Under the pieces are notes generated by a model. It made no database searches. It was not told the origin of the DNA and saw only the letters and a list, made by a program, of their open reading frames with translations. This document shows, piece by piece, positions 1 through 6,241 of a stretch of DNA of 6,287 nucleotides. The position numbers were made by a program, and so were the translations under genes. Position 1 is the first letter of the stretch; each line of letters opens with the position of its first letter. Origin of the DNA: Acidobacteriota bacterium (GTDB lineage: Bacteria > Acidobacteriota > Terriglobia > Bryobacterales > Bryobacteraceae); NCBI GenBank assembly GCA_018268875.1, contig JAFDVT010000427.1:1-6287 (forward strand), given 5' to 3'.

Positions 1-647
1 CCGAAAAGATTTACGGCGTGCCGCTGACGGACGAGTCGACGGGACGCAGCCGTCTGCCTGAGATTCGCCAGAAAGAAACGCTGTCGGCCGGGCGCATCAT
101 CGGCATTCGCAATCATCACTTTCTGAGCGAACGCGACCACAGATTCACGCTGGATGCGGCGGAGGCGCTCGAAGACATCTGGAACTGCTCGCGCGTGCGG
201 GAGACGCTGCAGGACCTGTTCGCACGGGAAAAGTACGATTTCGTGTTCACGATCCTGCCTCGCGAATCGACGCACGGACATCATCAGGCGGCGGCCTTGC
301 TGGCTTTGGAAACAGCGGCCAAGCTCGATCCCGCGGAGCGTCCCGTCGTTCTGGGCGCGGAACCTGCGGCTGATACCGCCGCGCCTTCCTTCGGAGGCTT
401 GCCTCGCTTTGCGCTAACCCGTACCGCGCACGCCGAACCCGAGTTCACGTTCGACCGCCGCCAGACCTTCGGCATGAACTCCGCGCTGCGTTACGAGATT
501 GTCGTCAACTGGGTGATCGCCGAACACAAGAGCCAGGGGATGTTCCAGAATGACGCCGGCAAACACGGGCTGGAACTGTTCTGGCGTTTCGAATCCGGGC
601 CGGAGGACGCGGCCGAACGTACGGCATCGCTCGCCAGGGCGCTGTAA
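1..647 (+). CDS. PIG-L/LmbE-family deacetylase, 5' truncated by window edge
   Basis: This is the C-terminal part of a likely PIG-L-type metal-dependent deacetylase. Members remove acetyl groups from N-acetylglucosamine-type sugars or related amides. The reading frame is open from base 3 to the TAA at 645-647. The GTG at 18 is only an internal valine codon, because the frame continues upstream through Glu-Lys-Ile-Tyr-Gly. Family-like features are the Arg/Glu-rich helix leading to a Gly-Ile-x-x-His-His stretch (about 75-120), a hydrophobic strand followed by Pro, and then Thr-His-Gly-His-His-Gln at 270-287, which fits the second metal-binding histidine motif. The N-terminal AHPDDE-type motif would lie upstream of the window and cannot be checked. 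Substrate is unknown. The next gene starts 2 or 11 nt after the stop, so the two are probably co-transcribed. The assignment rests on motif pattern only. Confidence 0.72.
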   Translation, partial: EKIYGVPLTDESTGRSRLPEIRQKETLSAGRIIGIRNHHFLSERDHRFTLDAAEALEDIWNCSRVRETLQDLFAREKYDFVFTILPRESTHGHHQAAALLALETAAKLDPAERPVVLGAEPAADTAAPSFGGLPRFALTRTAHAEPEFTFDRRQTFGMNSALRYEIVVNWVIAEHKSQGMFQNDAGKHGLELFWRFESGPEDAAERTASLARAL

Positions 648-658
648 AATTGCAGGCA

Positions 659-1630
659 ATGCTGCTGCCGTTCCTGTTCTTGCTGATGGCCGCCGGAAGC
701 GAGGATTTTCCGCCCACGCTCCAAAGCGGACCCTGGCCTGGAGCCGGGCATGTGCAAGGCGTGGCGATCGACCAGCAGAACCGCGTTGTTTACTACTCGT
801 TCACCAATCTGCTGGTAAAAGCCGACCTCGCCAGCGGACGCGTGTTGGGTACGCTGGGCGGCTTCCACGGCCACCTGGGCGACCTCGCGTTCCACGATGG
901 ACGCGTCTACGGCTCGCTCGAGTATAAGGACGCCAAGGCGTTCTACATCGCGATCATCGACGGCGCAAAGATCACCTCGCCAAAGCTGCGGGCGCAGGGT
1001 TCGGACCTGATGCAGACCGTCTATCTTCCGGAAGTCGCGGCGGACTTTACCAGCGGCAAGTACGGCTGCAGCGGGATTGACGGCGTCGCCTTCGGTCCCC
1101 GGTTCGGCGAGGCGGCGGCTGGCAAGCTGTACCTCACGGTGGCATACGGCATCTTCGAGGATGTGAAGCGCACCGATAACGATCATCAGGTCCTGCTGCA
1201 GTACGACATCGCGGACTGGGAACGGAAGTACGCGCAGCCGCTCGATGAGTCGGCGCCGCACAAGTCGGGTCCTGCAAACGCGGATGGCAAGTACTTCGTG
1301 TACACGGGCAACACCAAATTCGGCGTCCAGAACCTGGAGTACGACGCGGGTACGCATACCTGGCTGATGGGCGTGTACGCCGGCAGCAAACCGGGGTTCC
1401 CGAACTATACGCTGTTCGCGGTGGACGGGCGAACCAAGCCTCGCCGGACGGAGATCGGACTGCTGCTGCCCGCGCCTCGCGGCTGGTATCAGAAAGCGGA
1501 CGTGGGAATGGTGTCGCTCGGCGGCGGGCTGTTTTATCTGGCAGTGAACCAGACGCGCGATGGCATGCAAAGCGCGGAACTCCGGCTGCACCGCTGGACC
1601 GGCAACGGGTTTTCGGTCACGCTACACTAG
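659..1630 (+). CDS. Secreted protein of unknown function, beta-propeller-like
   Basis: I do not recognise a named family. The 323-residue product (from ATG 659) begins with a hydrophobic stretch at residues 1-12 ending in Ala-Ala-Gly-Ser, a plausible but short signal peptide without a basic N-region. The rest is soluble and rich in Gly, Tyr and Asp. A pattern of 'small-hydrophobic-Asp ... Gly-x-Val/Leu-Tyr' recurs at about residues 32-48, 73-89, 138-163, 223-240 and 282-298, as expected for blades of a beta-propeller. A catalytic role is not evident. The start is uncertain: TTG at 650 is in frame and has AGGG at 636-639 ten nt upstream, while ATG 659 has only a weak AGG two nt away. The gene follows the PIG-L gene almost directly and precedes the GT2 gene by 29 nt, suggesting one transcript. 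A periplasmic or extracellular binding role is the most that can be inferred. Confidence 0.82.
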   Translation: MLLPFLFLLMAAGSEDFPPTLQSGPWPGAGHVQGVAIDQQNRVVYYSFTNLLVKADLASGRVLGTLGGFHGHLGDLAFHDGRVYGSLEYKDAKAFYIAIIDGAKITSPKLRAQGSDLMQTVYLPEVAADFTSGKYGCSGIDGVAFGPRFGEAAAGKLYLTVAYGIFEDVKRTDNDHQVLLQYDIADWERKYAQPLDESAPHKSGPANADGKYFVYTGNTKFGVQNLEYDAGTHTWLMGVYAGSKPGFPNYTLFAVDGRTKPRRTEIGLLLPAPRGWYQKADVGMVSLGGGLFYLAVNQTRDGMQSAELRLHRWTGNGFSVTLH

Positions 1631-1642
1631 TTACGACTATTT

Positions 1643-1647
1643 AGGAG
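1643..1647 (+). promoter_or_regulatory. Ribosome binding site deciding the GT2 start
   Basis: AGGAG lies 12 nt before the TTG at 1660 and 18 nt before the in-frame ATG at 1666. The spacing to ATG is too long for efficient initiation, so TTG 1660 is the better-supported start, although 12 nt is itself at the long end. The difference is two residues. Confidence 0.55.
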
Positions 1648-1659
1648 AACTACGTTTCT

Positions 1660-3294
1660 TTGACTATGATTCCTGGCGGTGTCAGTCCTTTTGCTTTTTT
1701 GCTTCTCGGCGCGCAGTCCGCCACCGACAAGATGATGGACGCGCTGTTTGACGACACGTTTGCCGGAATCCATCAACTGGACTGGTTCGACTACACGATG
1801 CTGGTGCCGTACTTCGCGGTGCTCATCGTCCTGTCTCTGTATGGCCTTCATCGTTACGAGATGATCCGGGCCTACTACAAGAACAAACACAAGCTTCCCA
1901 AGGAAGCCCCCAGCAGATTTGACGAACTGCCTCGCGTCACCGTGCAGTTGCCGCTCTACAACGAACGCTTCGTGGTGGACCGCCTGGTCGACGAAATCTG
2001 CAAGATCGACTATCCGAAGGACAAGCTGCAGATCCAGATCCTGGACGATTCCACGGACGAAACGCACGCCTACGCCGAGCGCCTGGTTGCCGAATATCGC
2101 GCCGCGGGCTATCCGATCGAATACCGCCATCGCACCAACCGCCACGGCTTCAAGGCTGGCGCGTTGCAGGAAGGCATGGAAGACGCGACCGGCGAATTCA
2201 TCGCCATCTTTGACGCCGACTTTGTGCCGCCTGTCGACTTCCTGCAAAAGACCATTCACTTCTTCAAGGAATCCAAGGTCGGCATGGTGCAAACGCGCTG
2301 GGGTTACCTGAACCGGCACGATTCCGTGCTCACGGAAGTGCAGGCGATGCTGCTCGACGGGCATTTTGTCCTTGAACACGGCGCGCGTTTTGGCGAGAAC
2401 CTGTTCTTCAACTTCAACGGTACGGCGGGTATCTGGCGGCGGCAGGCGATTGAAGAAGCCGGCGGCTGGGAACACGACACGATCACCGAAGATTCGGACC
2501 TCAGTTACCGCGCGCAGTTGAAGGGCTGGCAGTTTGTGTACGTCCCGTCGGTCGAATGCCCGTCGGAACTACCGGCCGATACGTACGGGTTCCAGGTGCA
2601 ACAGTCGCGCTGGGCCAAGGGTCTGACGCAGGTGGCGCGCAAGCTGTTGATGCGGATTTTGAAGTCCGACCAGCCGTGGCGCGTCAAAGCCGAAGCGTTC
2701 TTCCACCTCACGCCGAACATTTCGTACCCGCTGATGATCATCGTGTCGGCGCTGATGCTGCCGGTGATGATCGTGCGGTTCTACATGGGTCCGGTCGAGA
2801 TGCTGATCTTCGACTTCCCGCTGATCGTCGCGTCGTTCTGGTCGGTTTCGGCGTTTTATCTGGTTGCCCAGCGGGAACTGCATCCCAAGACCTGGAAGCG
2901 GTCCATCATCTTTCTGCCGGCTTTGATGGCGGCGGGCGTCGCGCTAACGCTGATCAACGCCAAGGCCGTAATTGAAGCGCTGCTTGGCAAGGAAAGCGCC
3001 TTTATCCGTACGCCGAAGTTCGGGTTGGGCGGCAAGGCCGTGGGCAAGACGCAACAGTTGAAGTACCGCGCACGCTCCGGTTGGCTGCCGTATCTGGAGA
3101 TCGCCATGGGCGTGTTCTTCTCGGCCATGGTGCTGTACGCGATCGAAACCTACAACTTCCTGGCCGTTCCGTTCCTGATGCTGTTTGTCGGCGGTTATTA
3201 CTGGGCTGGCTTTTCGACGCTGTACGAGGAATACCAGAGCAAGCAAGCCTGGCTCCGCGCACAGAAACAGGCGTTGGCGGAACAGCAAAGCTAG
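1660..3294 (+). CDS. Membrane GT2 glycosyltransferase, cellulose synthase/CslA-like
   Basis: This 544-residue inner-membrane enzyme probably polymerises a beta-linked polysaccharide (glucan or mannan type) from a nucleotide sugar. All hallmarks of processive GT2 enzymes are present: Asp-Asp at 129-130, the metal-binding Asp-Ala-Asp at 185-187, the catalytic-base motif Thr-Glu-Asp at 276-278, and Gln-Gln-Ser-Arg-Trp (QxxRW) at 314-318. One hydrophobic segment precedes the catalytic domain (about 46-63) and five follow it (about 355-374, 381-403, 414-434, 477-495, 498-518). This one-plus-five topology and the length resemble CslA-like synthases; there is no PilZ domain, so direct c-di-GMP control as in BcsA is not expected. 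The C-terminus is a charged, Gln-rich tail. No BcsB, export or lipid-carrier gene sits nearby, so the product is unknown. The start is TTG 1660 or ATG 1666. Family assignment is very secure; substrate is not. Confidence 0.95.
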   Translation: MTMIPGGVSPFAFLLLGAQSATDKMMDALFDDTFAGIHQLDWFDYTMLVPYFAVLIVLSLYGLHRYEMIRAYYKNKHKLPKEAPSRFDELPRVTVQLPLYNERFVVDRLVDEICKIDYPKDKLQIQILDDSTDETHAYAERLVAEYRAAGYPIEYRHRTNRHGFKAGALQEGMEDATGEFIAIFDADFVPPVDFLQKTIHFFKESKVGMVQTRWGYLNRHDSVLTEVQAMLLDGHFVLEHGARFGENLFFNFNGTAGIWRRQAIEEAGGWEHDTITEDSDLSYRAQLKGWQFVYVPSVECPSELPADTYGFQVQQSRWAKGLTQVARKLLMRILKSDQPWRVKAEAFFHLTPNISYPLMIIVSALMLPVMIVRFYMGPVEMLIFDFPLIVASFWSVSAFYLVAQRELHPKTWKRSIIFLPALMAAGVALTLINAKAVIEALLGKESAFIRTPKFGLGGKAVGKTQQLKYRARSGWLPYLEIAMGVFFSAMVLYAIETYNFLAVPFLMLFVGGYYWAGFSTLYEEYQSKQAWLRAQKQALAEQQS

Positions 3295-3308
3295 TTCAAC
3301 TGATAAAA

Positions 3309-3334
3309 TCGTGGGGACACAAGAGACCCCATGA
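3309..3334 (+). promoter_or_regulatory. Hairpin enclosing the start codon of the small-subunit gene
   Basis: Bases 3309-3316 (TCGTGGGG) pair with 3327-3334 (CCCCATGA) in an 8-bp stem with one G-U pair and a 10-nt loop (ACACAAGAGA). The ATG at 3331-3333 lies wholly in the stem. The only Shine-Dalgarno-like bases are the GGGGA in the stem and the AGAG in the loop. If transcribed in full, this would lower or regulate initiation. A TAAAAT at 3304-3309 looks like a -10 box; a transcript starting from it would begin inside the stem and lose the structure. No function has been shown. Confidence 0.35.
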
Positions 3335-3933
3335 AACGCCGAAGATTCCTCCAAGCGGCTCCCGTAGCCGCCGCGTTCGTGCCGCAGTCCGCCGGGGCGC
3401 AGCAGCAACAACAACAGCAGCAGCAAAGGCCGCAAGCAACCCAAAGCCAGCAGATGGGCGTGGCAAATGCGCCCATTGTCCACCTCGATACGGCGATGCC
3501 GGACGAGGCGGGGACGGCCGTGGGACCCAAGTTCTTTACGCCAACCCAATTCGCCACGTTCAAGAAGCTTTGCGCGATCCTGATGCCCGCTGGCGCCAAC
3601 GGCGCTCCTGGCGCGATCGAAGCGCAGGTACCCGACTTTATGGACTTCCTGCTGTCACAATCGCCGGCAGACCGCCAGCATATGTACCGCGCGGGTCTTG
3701 ACGGGTTGAAAGGCCTCGACGACGCGAATGCGGCCCGGATGCTCGCACCTTTGAAGCAGACCTGGACTTACGACCCGCCGAAGGATCCGGTGGCGAAGTT
3801 TCTGCGTCAGGCCAAGATCGACATCCGGCAGGCGACCATGAATTCCCGTGAATGGGTGAAGTCCGCTGGCTCCAGTGGCGGTGGACGCCGCGGTGTAACG
3901 GGAACCGGGCTGTACTGGAATACGCTCGACTAG
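3331..3933 (+). CDS. Gluconate 2-dehydrogenase subunit 3-family protein with Tat signal
   Basis: This 200-residue small subunit is the likely partner of the GMC oxidoreductase encoded next. Residues 2-10 carry a twin-arginine motif (Lys-Arg-Arg-Arg-Phe-Leu-Gln) followed by an Ala-rich hydrophobic stretch, with likely cleavage after Ala-Gly-Ala at 21-23. A run of nine Gln (24-32) in a Gln-rich linker to residue 41 follows. The family core is visible as Phe-Thr-Pro-x-Gln-Phe...Leu-Cys-x-Ile-Leu-Met-Pro (69-86), Pro-Gly-Ala plus Phe-Met-Asp (93-105), and a C-terminal Gly-Thr-Gly-Leu-Tyr-Trp (191-196). In characterised FAD glucose and gluconate dehydrogenases the equivalent subunit stabilises the flavoprotein and carries it through the Tat pathway. 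The next gene begins 18 nt after the stop. The start is ATG 3331, fixed by the Tat motif. The gene is 36 nt downstream of GT2 and may be read through or have its own promoter. Confidence 0.93.
   Translation: MKRRRFLQAAPVAAAFVPQSAGAQQQQQQQQQRPQATQSQQMGVANAPIVHLDTAMPDEAGTAVGPKFFTPTQFATFKKLCAILMPAGANGAPGAIEAQVPDFMDFLLSQSPADRQHMYRAGLDGLKGLDDANAARMLAPLKQTWTYDPPKDPVAKFLRQAKIDIRQATMNSREWVKSAGSSGGGRRGVTGTGLYWNTLD
3400..3426 (+). repeat. CAG/CAA trinucleotide tract encoding nine Gln
   Basis: Nine consecutive glutamine codons, mixed CAG and CAA, sit directly after the predicted signal-peptide cleavage point of the small subunit. Length changes by whole codons would keep the frame, so this is a candidate variable-length linker rather than an on/off switch. 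Confidence 0.8.
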
Positions 3934-3951
3934 GCGAACGAGGAGATCGGA

Positions 3952-5520
3952 ATGCAAGACTACGATGTTTTGATTGTGGGCTCCGGGGCCTCGGGCGGTA
4001 TGGCCGCGCACACGCTTACGAAAAAGGGCGTCAAATGCCTGATGCTCGACGCCGGACCGCAGGTGGACTTTCAAAAGGACCGCGTCCTGAAGAACGTGTA
4101 CGACCTGCCGTATCGCGGGTTCGGCAAGCCGGGGCGACTGTCGCACGTGTTTCAGGCCAACGAGTTCAATGCCAACCAGTGGGTGGACGAGCAGGAAGTG
4201 CCGTACACGCACGCGCCCAACGAGCCCTACAACTGGGTTCGCGTACGCATGATCGGGGGCAAGAGCAACTTCTGGGCTCGCATGTCGTTCCGTCTGAGCG
4301 ACTACGAGTTCAAGGCCAAGGACTTTGACGGCTTTGGTGAAAACTGGCCGGTCGATCACGCCGAACTGGATCCGTTCTATTCGCGTGTGGAAGAGATTTT
4401 CCGCGTTGCGGGCCGGAAAGAGGGCCTGAAACAGTTGCCGGACGGCAATTTCGTTCCGGATGACACTCCCGATTCGGGCGCGGCCAAGCGTATGGCGGCG
4501 GCGGGCAAAAGCCGCAACATGACGTTCACCAAGATCCGGCGTTCGCTCGGCAACGGGCAACTGGCCAGTTCGCTGAACCTCACTCTGCCGGGCGCCATGG
4601 CTACCGGCAACCTTACCATCGTGCCCAACGCGGTGGCGCGCGAACTCTCGGTAGACCGGAATACCGGCCTCGTCAACGGGGTGTATTACATCGACCGGAA
4701 GTCCAAGCGCGAACTGTTCGCCAAGGCGAAGTACGTCATCCTGGCGGCGTCCTGCCTCGAAAGTACGCGCCTGCTGTTGAATTCGAAGATCGCGAACTCG
4801 AGCGGCGCACTTGGGCATTACTTGCACGACCAGTTCTACATCACGCAGAGCGTGGTGGCGGCGGTACCCGAGGCTCGCGACGGCAAGGCGCCGCGCGGAC
4901 TGATGGGCGGCGGAGGCTACATCCCGCGCTTTCAGAATCTGACCAAAGGCGAGAAGCGCAACTTCATTCGCGGCGCGGCGTTCGACTTTTCCACCAGCGC
5001 CACGCCCGATCCGCGCATCCTGCCCGCCTGGGGCGCGGAACTCGAAACCATGCTGAACTCCTACCGCGGCGCCACCATCTCGGCGACCTGCATGGGCGAA
5101 GTCCTGCCGCGTTACGAGAACTACTGCGAAATCGACAAGACCACGGTGGACGCCTATGGCATCCCCGTGCTGCGCTTCCACTGCAAGTACACCGACAACG
5201 AGGCGAACATGGCCAAGGATTCGGTGGATACGCTGGCGGAAGTTTGCAAGGACGCGGGCTTTGAGATTCTGAGCAAGAACGACAAGCCGTTCCCGCCCGG
5301 ATACAGCATCCATGAGTTAGGCACTTGCCGCATGAGCGACGACCCCAAGAAGGGCGTTCTCAACCGCTGGAATCAAGCGCACGATGTGAAGAATCTGTTT
5401 GTCGTCGACGGTTCCAGTTTCGTCACCGGCGGCACGCAGAACCCCACCATCACCATCATGACGCTGGCCATGCGGGCATCCGAGCACCTGGTTGAGCAGA
5501 GAAACTCCGGGAAGCTATGA
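3952..5520 (+). CDS. GMC-family FAD-dependent oxidoreductase (sugar/alcohol dehydrogenase large subunit)
   Basis: This 522-residue flavoprotein probably oxidises a sugar, sugar acid or alcohol and passes electrons to a respiratory acceptor. The FAD-binding motif Gly-Ser-Gly-Ala-Ser-Gly-Gly is at 10-16, followed by an acidic strand end (Leu-Asp-Ala-Gly, 32-35). The Gly-Gly-Lys-Ser-Asn-Phe-Trp loop is at 102-108, a second FAD-domain strand with Ala-Ala-Ser-x-Leu-Glu-Ser-Thr at 265-272, and the C-terminal GMC domain carries His-Glu-Leu-Gly-Thr-Cys-Arg-Met (454-461) and Asn-Pro-Thr-Ile-Thr (497-501). His454 and Asn497 are the expected catalytic pair. There is no signal peptide, so export by hitchhiking on the upstream Tat subunit is likely. 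AGGAG at 3941-3945 lies 6 nt before the ATG. Unusually, no Cys occurs between residues 30 and 267, where related dehydrogenases carry a cysteine-rich electron-relay segment. The substrate cannot be told from sequence alone. Confidence 0.95.
   Translation: MQDYDVLIVGSGASGGMAAHTLTKKGVKCLMLDAGPQVDFQKDRVLKNVYDLPYRGFGKPGRLSHVFQANEFNANQWVDEQEVPYTHAPNEPYNWVRVRMIGGKSNFWARMSFRLSDYEFKAKDFDGFGENWPVDHAELDPFYSRVEEIFRVAGRKEGLKQLPDGNFVPDDTPDSGAAKRMAAAGKSRNMTFTKIRRSLGNGQLASSLNLTLPGAMATGNLTIVPNAVARELSVDRNTGLVNGVYYIDRKSKRELFAKAKYVILAASCLESTRLLLNSKIANSSGALGHYLHDQFYITQSVVAAVPEARDGKAPRGLMGGGGYIPRFQNLTKGEKRNFIRGAAFDFSTSATPDPRILPAWGAELETMLNSYRGATISATCMGEVLPRYENYCEIDKTTVDAYGIPVLRFHCKYTDNEANMAKDSVDTLAEVCKDAGFEILSKNDKPFPPGYSIHELGTCRMSDDPKKGVLNRWNQAHDVKNLFVVDGSSFVTGGTQNPTITIMTLAMRASEHLVEQRNSGKL
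4699..4733 (+). repeat. Source copy of a 35-nt near-repeat inside the GMC gene
   Basis: These bases encode GMC residues 250-261 (starting Lys-Ser-Lys-Arg-Glu). They match 6242-6277 with one substitution (T4715 to C6258) and one inserted C in the second copy at the 4725/4726 junction. As the segment fits its GMC protein context, this is probably the original copy. Confidence 0.7.
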
Positions 5521-5572
5521 GAGAATTCGAAGAAGTCTATCTGAGCATTCGAACAGAAGACCAATACGTTTG

Positions 5573-5600
5573 AGACCGGCAATCCAGCCGGTCTTTACTT
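5573..5600 (+). terminator. Intrinsic terminator-like hairpin after the GMC gene
   Basis: AGACCGGC at 5573-5580 pairs perfectly with GCCGGTCT at 5587-5594, with a 6-nt loop (AATCCA). The stem is followed by the T-rich TTACTT (5595-5600), a weak U-tract. It lies 52 nt after the GMC stop and just before the next gene's ribosome binding site, so it could end the dehydrogenase transcript or act as a leader hairpin for the PEP-CTERM gene. The rest of the 97-nt gap contains two ATTCGAA copies (5525 and 5547) and no ORF. Confidence 0.55.
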
Positions 5601-5601
5601 T

Positions 5602-5607
5602 AGGAGG
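5602..5607 (+). promoter_or_regulatory. Ribosome binding site fixing the PEP-CTERM start
   Basis: A full AGGAGG lies 10 nt before ATG 5618. It supports that codon over the in-frame upstream TTG at 5492, which would overlap the GMC gene and place 42 basic residues before an evident signal peptide. Confidence 0.8.
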
Positions 5608-5617
5608 ACCATTCCGT

Positions 5618-6232
5618 ATGCGGAAATTGCTCGCAGTTTTCGCGGTAAGCTCAATCGGCTTATTCGCAGACACTTTTGACTTCACAACCCTGGGGGGAAA
5701 CTTCACTGGCCTCGGAAGCTCGTTTAGCCTCACCAGCACCAACGGCGTTACGGGCACCTTCAGCCAGAATGTCAATGGGTTACAACGTATCGATCAGAGC
5801 AATGGATGGACCGGCAATTTCCTACCGGGAACTCCTCTCGTCTGGACGGCGGGCACGAATGGTCCCGTCACGCTGCTGTTTTCGCAGGCCGTTTCTAACT
5901 TTTCGATTGGCATCCAGGCGGACTTCTACGGCGACTACACCGGCCAATTGGAGGTATACAACAGCTCCAACATGCTGCTTGGCACCGTGTCTGTGAACGG
6001 GGTCTCGGGCCCAGCTGCAGACGGTTCCCAGGCTGTGCTCTCCTTTTCAGGTAGCGGCATCCGGAGCGTACGGTTCGGAGTTCCCGTTGCCACGGGCGGG
6101 ATTCAGGATTTCGCGTTCTCCGCGCCGACCTTCGCGGCCGCAACCGGAGTTCCGGAGCCCTCCTCGGCGTTCATCCTGATGGCGGGCCTCGCGGCTTCCG
6201 CAACCTGGATTCGCCGTCGCCGCCACCAGTAA
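5618..6232 (+). CDS. PEP-CTERM sorting domain protein, secreted
   Basis: This 204-residue exported protein has a classic signal peptide (Met-Arg-Lys-Leu-Leu, hydrophobic to about residue 16, likely cleavage after Ala17). The mature part (18-175) is rich in Gly, Ser, Thr, Asn and Phe and looks like a beta-sandwich. The C-terminus has the tripartite PEP-CTERM signal: Val-Pro-Glu-Pro-Ser-Ser at 178-183, a hydrophobic helix at 184-198, and Arg199-Arg202 before the end. In known systems an exosortase (EpsH/XrtA type) processes this signal, and such proteins accompany exopolysaccharide production. No exosortase is in the window. The body is not a family I recognise; alternating Phe/Val strands such as Asn-Phe-Ser-Ile-Gly-Ile (94-99) suggest an extracellular beta-fold. 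The gene follows a terminator-like hairpin and a strong ribosome binding site, so it is probably its own transcription unit. Its base composition appears less GC-rich than its neighbours. Confidence 0.92.
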   Translation: MRKLLAVFAVSSIGLFADTFDFTTLGGNFTGLGSSFSLTSTNGVTGTFSQNVNGLQRIDQSNGWTGNFLPGTPLVWTAGTNGPVTLLFSQAVSNFSIGIQADFYGDYTGQLEVYNSSNMLLGTVSVNGVSGPAADGSQAVLSFSGSGIRSVRFGVPVATGGIQDFAFSAPTFAAATGVPEPSSAFILMAGLAASATWIRRRRHQ

Positions 6233-6241
6233 AAGATCCAC

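Noticed and set aside
18..20. GTG as the true start of the first gene
   Set aside because: The frame stays open to the window edge and the family's N-terminal metal-binding region would be missing, so the gene is cut by the window rather than starting here.
491..1591. Minus-strand ORF of 366 codons opposite the propeller-like gene
   Set aside because: Translation is rich in Arg, His and Val with no family pattern, typical of antisense frames. The plus-strand product has a signal-like start and repeats.
1627..2475. Minus-strand ORF of 282 codons opposite the GT2 gene
   Set aside because: It is antisense to the highly conserved GT2 catalytic domain and shows no independent start signal or motif.
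3655..5313. Long minus-strand ORF (552 codons) opposite the GMC gene
   Set aside because: It is a shadow of the GMC and subunit-3 genes on GC-rich DNA. Its translation has no recognisable domain, while the plus strand carries full family motifs.
5492..5617. Upstream TTG start extending the PEP-CTERM protein by 42 residues
   Set aside because: It would overlap the GMC gene, cross the terminator-like hairpin and bury the signal peptide. AGGAGG before ATG 5618 gives the better start.
5521..5617. Small RNA or CRISPR-like array in the intergenic gap
   Set aside because: Only one hairpin and two short imperfect repeats are present. There is no regular repeat-spacer spacing and no clear promoter.
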